Origin: Baffinella frigidus
Lineage: Eukaryota > Cryptophyceae > Cryptomonadales > Baffinellaceae
Direction of reading: 5' to 3'
DNA: 10,442 nucleotides
Assembly: GCA_026770585.1 (NCBI GenBank)
Contig: MU646514.1
Location: 492,276 to 502,717, forward strand
Shown: piece after piece, positions 5,954-10,442 of the stretch
Layout: the number at the start of each line of letters is the position of its first letter
Position numbering within the stretch: the first letter of the stretch is position 1
Made by a program: the position numbers and the translations under genes
The notes under the pieces: model-generated
Seen by the model: the letters and a program-made list of their open reading frames with translations, nothing else
What the model was told of the DNA's origin: nothing
Database searches by the model: none

Positions 5954-6233
5954 CTGAGTGAAGGTATTAATTAAAGCGTTTCTGCCAATGAAAATTACTT
6001 CACAGTTGGATCATACTACACTGCCAGGGCGGAATTTTTGTATTAGTCAACTCACCTGCGAATGTGTAGAAAAGAAGTACCCATTACGGTTATCTCGTTT
6101 CTAAGTTGACAGATTTTGTGGGTGAATTGACTTTTGCAAAATTTCCGGCCTGGCAGTGAACTGTCAATAGTAAAGCATTTGTGGAGTACGTTTCATTGAC
6201 AGGAAAGGCTTTAATTAATACATTCTTTGAGAT
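5952..6233 (+). mobile_element. palindromic element G of the TACTACAC family, interrupted
   Basis: Outer arms 5952-6003 and 6181-6233 (TATTAATTAAAGC..., inner ends ATTACTTCAC and GTGGAGTA) align column by column with the element at 7200-7336. The loop is split by the nested element 6018-6159. Removing that element plus one copy of the duplicated ACT restores a 32-bp loop and a total length of 137 bp, identical to the 7200 copy. Confidence 0.9.
6018..6159. mobile_element. nested 142-bp palindromic element H
   Basis: Arms CACTGCCAGGGCGGAATTTT (from 6019) and ...AAAATTTCCGGCCTGGCAGTG (to 6158) pair, and further in AGTCAACTCACC pairs with GGTGAATTGACT. It is flanked by ACT at 6015-6017 and 6160-6162, a 3-bp target duplication supported by comparison with the uninterrupted relative at 7200-7336. 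No ORF. Confidence 0.88.
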
Positions 6234-6300
6234 GAGGTCAGAGGCTGGTCTAACTCCCAGCTCTGTCTCAGTCTGGCCAGTTCCATTTGGATCGTTCACA

Positions 6301-6332
6301 GGTTTGAATAGGAGGAATTACATAGGGAGGCT
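6301..6332 (+). repeat. 32-bp repeat with inverted partner at 8143-8174
   Basis: GGTTTGAATAGGAGGAATTA followed by CATAGGGAGGCT is the reverse complement of 8143-8174 with a single mismatch, 1.8 kb away. A shorter relative, CTCCTATTCAAAC, lies near 6950. The interval 6234-6300 contains no other recognised feature. Confidence 0.88.
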
Positions 6333-6336
6333 AACA

Positions 6337-6385
6337 TTTAATTAGGACGCCTAATTAAACGAAGGGTCTTTTCAACAGACCCTTC
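6337..6385. repeat. two perfect hairpins back to back
   Basis: TTTAATTAGG ACG CCTAATTAAA (6337-6359, 10-bp stem, 3-nt loop) is separated by one base from GAAGGGTCT TTTCAAC AGACCCTTC (6361-6385, 9-bp stem, 7-nt loop). The first palindrome recurs with a different 3-nt loop at 6894-6916. Confidence 0.9.
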
Positions 6386-6433
6386 TCAGGTCTAGCGTGC
6401 CCTTACCTATCACACCAGCTCTGTCTCTGTCTC

Positions 6434-6583
6434 ATCCGGGAACATGTTTAATTCAAAAGAAAGTGGCCTATCTGACCGGGTTATGGTCCTAATTGAATTT
6501 GCTTGGAGCCCTAACGAACCTTCGTTCAACTCCTATGCACAAACAGGGATCCATTTTCTTTTAAATTAAACATGTCCCCGGAT
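6434..6583. mobile_element. 150-bp inverted-repeat element V
   Basis: 33-bp arms 6434-6466 (ATCCGGGAACATGTTTAATT...) and 6551-6583 (...AATTAAACATGTCCCCGGAT) differ at three positions. The loop has a 6-bp hairpin AACGAA CC TTCGTT (6513-6526). Its last two bases (AT) coincide with the start of element D, so the two elements abut. Confidence 0.88.
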
Positions 6584-6726
6584 TAAAGGGGAACGGTTTT
6601 GATTTAAAACTTTTGAATTCAACGAAAATTAATACACGACTGCTTTAATATTACTAGTAAAACTTATTCTGTGTAGTAAATTTCATTATCAGAAAGTTTG
6701 AAATTAAAACCGTTTTCCTGTAAGAT
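6582..6726 (-). mobile_element. palindromic element D of the TACTACAC family
   Basis: 56-bp arms (6582-6637 and 6671-6726) with inner ends GAAAATTAATACAC and GTGTAGTAAATTTC and outer blocks AACGGTTTTGATTTAAAAC / AAATTAAAACCGTTTT. The 33-bp loop CTGCTTTAATATTACTAGTA is the reverse-complement orientation of the loop in element B. Outer arm sequence is unrelated to that of A/B apart from the inner 14-20 bp. Confidence 0.88.
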
Positions 6727-6771
6727 TCGGCCGCGCCGATCTGGCGAGATAACCAGGGCTCTGGTTCACTC

Positions 6772-6817
6772 CAAAGTTAACGGGTTTGTACCGCGAACCC
6801 AGCGTGTCAACTTGAGA
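6772..6817 (+). repeat. repeat R, copy 1
   Basis: CCAAAGTTAACGGGTTTGTA followed by CCGCGAACCCAGCGTGTCAACTT aligns over about 46 bp with 8208-8254 and 7617-7661. A dispersed, old repeat of unknown type. The preceding 6727-6771 is short and unassigned. Confidence 0.65.
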
Positions 6818-6849
6818 ATAGTCAGCACACAGAGGCAGCGCTACATTTT

Positions 6850-6991
6850 CATCTCGAAAGATAACTGAATCAGTTCCCTAATTAGCGTTTTCGTTTAATT
6901 AGGAGGCCTAATTAAATTTACTATGCCCCAACTAATATCTCCTATTCAAACTCCTATTGAAGAGGAACTGATTCAGTTATCTTCCGAGATG
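6850..6991. mobile_element. 142-bp inverted-repeat element T
   Basis: 28-bp arms 6850-6877 (CATCTCGAAAGATAACTGAA...) and 6964-6991 (...TTCAGTTATCTTCCGAGATG) differ at one position. The terminus TTCATCTCGGAA resembles that of the J elements (7746, 3616). Inside, CCTAATTA (6877-6884), TTTAATTAGG (6894-6903) and CCTAATTAAA (6907-6916) form two mutually exclusive stems. Confidence 0.9.
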
Positions 6992-7009
6992 AATTTAGTG
7001 TGCGACCGA

Positions 7010-7180
7010 CCACCAACCCTCACGGAAGGACCAAATCAATTGATTTCGATCTGTCCCCAAAAGTTGATTTTGCCCCAAGATGAGGACCTAAGTTAACACA
7101 GCTAGGCGAATTCGCCTGGCTGGCAAGGTAAATCTGAGGTCTGAAAATCGACGATTTGGTCTTTGCGTGAGGGTTGGTGG
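7010..7180. mobile_element. 171-bp inverted-repeat element M
   Basis: Termini CCACCAACCCTCACGGAAGG and CTTTGCGTGAGGGTTGGTGG, with GACCAAATC / GATTTGGTC further in. The first 14 bases CCACCAACCCTCAC are identical to the termini of the hairpin at 7924-8061. The interior has two perfect palindromes: AAATCAATTGATTT (7033-7046) and AGGCGAATTCGCCT (7104-7117). Confidence 0.9.
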
Positions 7181-7199
7181 GACTCCTCAGTCTATGTTA

Positions 7200-7336
7200 A
7201 TCTCCATAGAAGTATTAATCAATTGCTTTTGGGCAACGAAAATTACTACACGATTTGCCAATAAAAGTGATAGTAAAGCATTTGTGTAGTAAGTTTCGTT
7301 GCGCCAAAAGCAATTAATAAATTCTTTTGTCGAGAT
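7200..7336 (+). mobile_element. palindromic element F of the TACTACAC family
   Basis: 52-bp left arm, 32-bp loop and 53-bp right arm (137 bp). Inner ends GAAAATTACTACAC (to 7251) and GTGTAGTAAGTTTC (from 7284); outer blocks AATTGCTTTTGGGCAACG and CGTTGCGCCAAAAGCAATT. It is the uninterrupted counterpart of 5952-6233. Termini are ATCTC...GAGAT. Confidence 0.92.
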
Positions 7337-7339
7337 GAA

Positions 7340-7634
7340 TGTGATGTCGCCAATGGTGGTGAGACCGGTTCTTTCCCGCTACAGAGTTGATGGATCTGTA
7401 GAGCGCTGTGCAGAGAAGTTGGCCACGGAAAATAATGCAAAATTGAGAAATTGGAGCCATTTTGTCAACTTTTGAGAAATTTAGTACCATGAATTTCTCA
7501 AAAGTGGACAACATGGCTCCAATTTCCCCATTTTCCCATCTTCCGGTGGCCAGCTTCTCTGCACAGCGCTCTATGTGATGTGGCCAATGGTGGTGAGACC
7601 GGGTCTTTCCCGCTACAGAGTTAATGGATCTGTA
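7340..7634 (+). repeat. 61-bp direct repeats separated by a 171-bp hairpin
   Basis: 7340-7400 and 7574-7634 (TGTGATGTSGCCAATGGTGG ... GATGGATCTGTA) differ at only three positions. Between them lies only the hairpin 7401-7571 plus TA. Without the hairpin, the two copies would be a perfect head-to-tail tandem. The right copy continues into repeat R (7617-7661). Confidence 0.92.
7401..7571. mobile_element. 171-bp hairpin element at a tandem-repeat junction
   Basis: Arms of about 80 bp (7401-7481 and 7492-7571) begin GAGCGCTGTGCAGAGAAG and pair through GGAGCCATTTTGTCAACTTT with a few mismatches and indels. The loop is 10 bp. It is flanked by TA on both sides (7399-7400, 7572-7573), compatible with a TA target duplication as in Tc1/mariner-derived MITEs, although TA is short enough to be chance. 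Confidence 0.92.
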
Positions 7635-7661
7635 CCACATACTCAGCATGCCAACGTCTCT
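7617..7661 (+). repeat. repeat R, copy 2
   Basis: AGAGTTAATGGATCTGTACC then ACATACTCAGCATGCCAACGTCT aligns with 6772-6817 and 8208-8254. 7662-7745 after it has no recognised content. Confidence 0.6.
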
Positions 7662-7745
7662 GTTGCGGATGCATTGGTGTTGAGGAATTGAAGTCAAGGG
7701 GCGCCAGTGGGGTGCAACGACTACCACCTCGCCCGAGACGCAGTC

Positions 7746-7882
7746 ATCTCGGAACATGCCAGAATCTGTCCTGATAAACAGGCGTAAGATAGCATCATTT
7801 GATGCCTAAAGCAGCATATACATCCTTACCTTCCGCGTGGGGAGCTTAAGATAGCGGGACAGATTCTGTCGTGTTCCGAAAT
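7746..7882 (-). mobile_element. 137-bp MITE J, copy 1
   Basis: 26-bp termini ATCTCGGAACATGCCAGAAT (7746) and ATTCTGTCGTGTTCCGAAAT (to 7882). It is the inverted copy of 3616-3752, same length. The interior holds the palindrome GCATCATTTGATGC and AAGATAGC repeated in both halves. Confidence 0.92.
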
Positions 7883-7923
7883 TAGGTAGCACCGTCCCAT
7901 GGACGAGAAACCTCGAACGCTCC

Positions 7924-8061
7924 CCACCAACCCTCACAGTCTGGGCAAATCGAAAAAAATGGCTCCAAAAATCCCCTTGAAGGCCGTCGGATTCCGACGG
8001 CCTCCAAGGGGATTTGGTGTTTTTGACTTTTTCGATTTGCCCAAGTTGTGAGGGTTGGTGG
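7924..8061. mobile_element. 138-bp hairpin element L, 1-nt loop
   Basis: Arms 7924-7991 and 7993-8061 meet with a single unpaired base (GGCCGTCGGA T TCCGACGGCC). Termini CCACCAACCCTCAC / GTGAGGGTTGGTGG are shared with element M (7010-7180). Central identity is high (ATCCCCTTG, GGGCAAATCGAAAAA), with small differences around 7955-7970. It is flanked by GCTCC / GGGAGC, a few more complementary bases. Confidence 0.94.
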
Positions 8062-8067
8062 TCCGGG

Positions 8068-8369
8068 AGCGCTACCTCACTCGGGTTGGCTGGCTCTTCC
8101 CCAGCTGACACCCCGGGAAACCCACCTCTGTGCATACCTCTGAGCCTCCCTAAGTAATTCCTCCTATTCAAACCGGGAACCATACCTCTGTGGGCGCGTT
8201 TCCGCGCCAAAGTTGACGGATGTGTCCCACAGACCTGGGGTGTCAGCTTAAGAGGAGAAGAGCTCTTCTTAAGCTGACATCCGAAGAGAAGAGCTCTTCT
8301 TAAGCTAACAGAAGAGCTCTTCTTGGCCAACCGAGTTGGCCAACCGAGCCAACCGAGTGAGGTAGAGCT
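8068..8369. repeat. 300-bp inverted repeat with three identical inner palindromes
   Basis: Outer arms 8068-8091 (AGCGCTACCTCACTCGGGTT...) and 8347-8369 pair with one mismatch and one indel. Inner arms AGCTGACACCCC (8103-8114) pair with 8237-8248. The inside carries CATACCTCTG twice, the inverted partner of 6301-6332 at 8143-8174, repeat R copy 3 (8208-8254), and the palindrome AGAAGAGCTCTTCT three times (8256, 8287, 8310). A tandem 13-mer TTGGCCAACCGAG follows (8323-8348). Confidence 0.8.
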
Positions 8370-8405
8370 CCACGCCAGAATGGTCGAGGGAAACCGACGC
8401 CTTAT

Positions 8406-8695
8406 CCACGACATATCTGTCGTGGCTGACTTACGAATTCAAGGGATTTCCCTTGAAAGATGTCAAAAGTGGATGTTGCGAGCCCTCTGGCGTGGCTCGA
8501 ACGCTCCGGGAAACCCGCACGGAAGACGGGTTTCTGCCTTCGAAGACGCGAAGGCCCCTAAGATAGATTTTCCAGGAGGCTCCTGGTACCCGCCGCTCAG
8601 CGAGGTTGGGGTGCAAAGCACCTGCAGGGAGTCCACCGGTGGCGTCGGCGTCCTTCCCCGTCGGTGCAGTCTGCTCCGCGCCCCCAGATGCGGAG
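8406..8695. repeat. string of short perfect hairpins
   Basis: Consecutive perfect stems: 8406-8425 (CCACGACA/TGTCGTGG), 8438-8457 (TTCAAGGGA/TCCCTTGAA), 8479-8499 (CGAGCC/GGCTCG), 8511-8533 (AAACCCG/CGGGTTT), 8537-8554 (CCTTCG/CGAAGG), 8572-8586 (CCAGGAG/CTCCTGG), 8610-8622 (GGTGC/GCACC), 8633-8642 (CCACCGGTGG), 8674-8695 (CTCCGC/GCGGAG). Open frames on both strands cross the block but are not credible as genes. Confidence 0.75.
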
Positions 8696-9069
8696 ACGTC
8701 CCGCAGAGCCACGCAGCGCCCCCCACGCGCGCGGTGTTTGGTCGTGGAGAAATGGAGTTGAATGGAGGGGGCGTGGTAGCGGCGGGGGAGGCTATGGACG
8801 GGGGAGATGAGAGGCGAGGAGAGCACCGGGAGAGGAGGTGCGAAAGCCGCTGGGTGGAAGGCCCGCATGGGCCCCGGGATCATGTTGCAGGCGGTCCCTT
8901 CTGACCAGGAATAGCTTTTGACAAGGCCCCTTCTGACCCACCCCAGAAGGATATCTCTGGGAGGCGCACTCGTTCCTGGCCCACCGTGTGGTGTTACTGG
9001 AAAACAACGTGCGAACACCGTGTCTTCCCTTGGTTCCTCGCCAAGGACCCCGGCTGCAGCCTGAAACGT
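8696..9069. other. GC-rich interval, purine-rich plus strand, no gene assigned
   Basis: 8745-8850 is strongly purine-rich (GGAG and GGGG runs). Further short hairpins occur at 8860-8873 (GGCCC/GGGCC), 8929-8950 (CCTTCTG/CAGAAGG) and 9028-9046 (CCTTGG/CCAAGG). A minus-strand frame (9147 down to 8431, 238 codons) and overlapping frames on both strands stay open because the DNA is GC-rich. The predicted proteins resemble nothing I recognise. Confidence 0.5.
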
Positions 9070-9076
9070 ACTCGAT

Positions 9077-9094
9077 TTTAAAATCGATTTTAAA
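9077..9094. repeat. 18-bp perfect palindrome
   Basis: TTTAAAATCGATTTTAAA centred on the CG at 9085-9086, overlapping a second palindrome CGATTTTAAAATCG (9073-9086). 9095-9169 beyond it has no recognised content. Confidence 0.85.
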
Positions 9095-9169
9095 GGGGAG
9101 TGTTGACTTTGCCAAGTTGCGGCGTTGAAAATAAGCTCCAGTTCCAAGTAGATTTCATCGGGTCCACTA

Positions 9170-9651
9170 TTAAAATCTATTTCAGCCCCCCTGGGATTTC
9201 ATGTTTCTGCCTGAAATATTTTGAGGGAAAATCTGAACATCAATTCTGAGACCGGTTTTCAACACCAACTTTGAAAGTTTTTGCTTGGATGTGCTCTCAG
9301 ATTTCAGCTCAGACATCGGGAAGGGTCATTTCGGAGGAGCGCACAATGACGTTTGTGTGAAAATTACTACACAAAAAAGATCGTTTTTAAAAGTCATTCC
9401 AAAGATGATTTTAAAATGGTGTATTTATCTTTTTGGGGTAATTTTTTTGTGTAGTAATTTTCACACAAACGTCATTTTGCGCCCCTCCGAAATGACCCTT
9501 CCCGATGTCTGAGCTGAAATCTGAGAGCACATCCAAGCAAAAACTTTCAAAGTTGGTGTTAGAAACCGGTCTCAGAATTGATGTTCGGATTTTCCCTGAA
9601 AATATTTCAAGCAGAAACATGAAATCCCAAGGGGGCTGAAATAGATTTTAT
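9170..9651. mobile_element. 482-bp foldback element K, 208-bp arms
   Basis: 9171-9378 and 9443-9650 are inverted copies of equal length with about eight mismatches (~96%). The arms end inside at GAAAATTACTACACAAAAAA / TTTTTTGTGTAGTAATTTTC, the inner motif of the TACTACAC family. The 64-bp loop is A/T-rich and unlike the loops of A-G. TA lies just outside at each end (9168-9169, 9652-9653). The same peptide (SDFSSDIGKGHFGGA) is read from both strands, a result of the palindrome, so the two frames are not genes. Likely the youngest palindrome in the window. Confidence 0.96.
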
Positions 9652-9653
9652 TA

Positions 9654-9808
9654 GGGCACGCGACGAGATTACCCGAGTATTTTCCTAAGCTCGCCTCATT
9701 TCTGCACCGTGCATTCTCACTTTCGAATAAAGTCAATAAGTGTCAATAAGAATTTCTGTGTTTCGAGGGATGGTCCGGCGGGGTGCACTGATTAACCAGT
9801 GCGTCTCC
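9654..9808. other. unassigned interval
   Basis: Contains GTCAATAAGTGTCAATAAG (near-tandem 9-mers about 9731-9750) and a 6-bp hairpin GCACTG ATTAAC CAGTGC at 9785-9802. No gene or larger repeat is visible. Confidence 0.5.
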
Positions 9809-10009
9809 CCTGGAGGGGACTTGCGGCCAATCCCGAATAACCCTTTATCGCAAAAGTTGACATGATTTATACCACTAAAATACATATTAGACCTTTTTTA
9901 CCAGATCCATTCATCACGGGGCAGCCGCATTGTGGCGGCATCTCACCTAAAGGACCAAGGGGAGTTGACTTAAGAATGCTCAAAATACCATAATTTCCAT
10001 CCAGGGTGG
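9809..10009 (-). mobile_element. repeat S, copy 3 (inverted)
   Basis: Reverse complement of 3403-3597 at high identity across its whole length (CGAATAACCCTTTATCGCAA, ATCCATTCATCACGGGGCAG, CTTAAGAATGCTCAAAATAC). The main difference is about 9 extra bases near 9948 (CTAAAGGAC). Both ends of the homology coincide with the CCACCCTGGA-type termini, supporting a mobile unit of 195-201 bp. Confidence 0.9.
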
Positions 10010-10036
10010 TGCAAGTCATGCAGGCTTCGTGTTTTG

Positions 10037-10095
10037 ACACACACACACTCTCTCTCCCTCTCCCTCTCTCACACACACACACACTCTCTCTTTCA
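10037..10095. repeat. compound (CA)n/(CT)n microsatellite
   Basis: CA, then CT with CCCT interruptions, then CA and CT again. The minus-strand frame across it encodes only arginine/glutamate/valine/cysteine low-complexity sequence and is not a gene. 10096-10190 is GC-rich with one 6-bp hairpin (GCAGGC/GCCTGC, 10125-10143). Confidence 0.95.
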
Positions 10096-10195
10096 GCTAC
10101 GCGGCGGGGAGGCCGGCGCGTGCGGCAGGCGAGCGAGGCCTGCGCTGCGACCTTGGGATAAACGTGTATTATAACGTCTCGAACCTTTTTTCTTA

Positions 10196-10244
10196 ACGTT
10201 TATTTACAATAAACGTCTTGACGTTTTTTCACAAGACGTTTATT
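10196..10244. repeat. overlapping alternative hairpins with ACGT cores
   Basis: ACGTTTAT (10196-10203) pairs with ATAAACGT (10209-10216), while AATAAACGTCTTG (10208-10220) pairs perfectly with CAAGACGTTTATT (10232-10244). The middle arm can form only one of the two stems. AACGT words also occur at 10161 and 10173. 10245-10347 has a 5-bp hairpin GCGCC/GGCGC (10278-10291) and nothing else. Confidence 0.8.
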
Positions 10245-10344
10245 CACAAGGGACATGCAGCGCCTTCCGGGGGAATCGCGCCTGATGGCGCACCCCGAAT
10301 ACAGCCCATGTAACTGCCACCCAGAGGCGGGCTCGTCCTGGACT

Positions 10345-10347
<3 letters not shown>

Positions 10348-10442
<95 letters not shown>
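10348..10442. repeat. (TA)n microsatellite, right end
   Basis: Uninterrupted TA run to the last base of the window, mirroring the left end. Confidence 0.98.

Noticed and set aside
6361-6385. Hairpin as a bacterial intrinsic terminator
   Set aside because: No T tract follows, no upstream gene exists, and the window is not prokaryotic in character.
7340-7634. CRISPR-like repeat-spacer unit
   Set aside because: Only two copies, 61 bp long, separated by a hairpin; no array, no cas genes, eukaryotic context.
8431-9147. Longest open frame, 238 codons on the minus strand, with overlapping plus-strand frame 8323-8904
   Set aside because: GC-rich DNA open in several frames on both strands, crossing many small hairpins, with no recognisable domain and an arbitrary start.
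9285-9620. Similar peptides read from both strands (9285-9512 plus, 9411-9620 minus)
   Set aside because: They are identical because the 208-bp arms are inverted copies; a palindrome artefact.

Overview
This window reads as non-coding eukaryotic nuclear DNA built almost entirely from repeats. I find no convincing protein-coding gene, rRNA, tRNA, CRISPR array or bacterial-type operon. The open frames are short, mostly cross the arms of inverted repeats and often run open on both strands. TTTAGGG-type and TTGAGGG heptamer arrays, (TA)n, (CA)n and (CT)n microsatellites and dozens of small palindromic elements fit a plant, green alga or alveolate/dinoflagellate-like protist, because TTTAGGG is their usual telomere unit. 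The sequence alone does not fix the lineage. Both ends run out in (TA)n, so the window looks like a whole contig bounded by microsatellites.

Layout: 1-1150 holds microsatellites, several inverted repeats, a short GTCCATCTAAA minisatellite and a degenerate telomere-like tract. 1159-2146 holds two inverted copies of one ~162-bp MITE flanking a 266-bp interstitial telomere-like array. 2150-4050 is a run of MITEs (2445-2590, 2718-2855, 3198-3346, 3403-3597, 3616-3752, 3809-3954). 4150-5270 is a duplicated GC-rich module whose minus strand repeats a short basic plus hydrophobic peptide, with a 162-bp hairpin between copies. 5317-8061 is almost continuous hairpin elements, some nested or abutting. 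8068-9060 is GC-rich, with palindromes and a string of small perfect hairpins. 9170-9651 is a 482-bp element with two 208-bp arms about 96% identical. 9809-10009 is an inverted copy of the 3403-3597 repeat. The rest is microsatellite and a small hairpin cluster.

The main pattern is a family of at least seven palindromic elements (2445, 3809, 5801, 5952, 6582, 7200, 9170). They share an inner pair AAAATTACTACAC...GTGTAGTAATTTT. In six of them the arm and loop lengths are nearly constant, while the outer arms differ between elements yet still match within each element. One member (5952-6233) carries a nested element with a 3-bp target duplication; removing it restores exactly 137 bp, the length of the 7200-7336 copy. 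No transposase is present, so if these elements move they must do so in trans. Boundaries come from reading arm complementarity by eye and may be off by a few bases.
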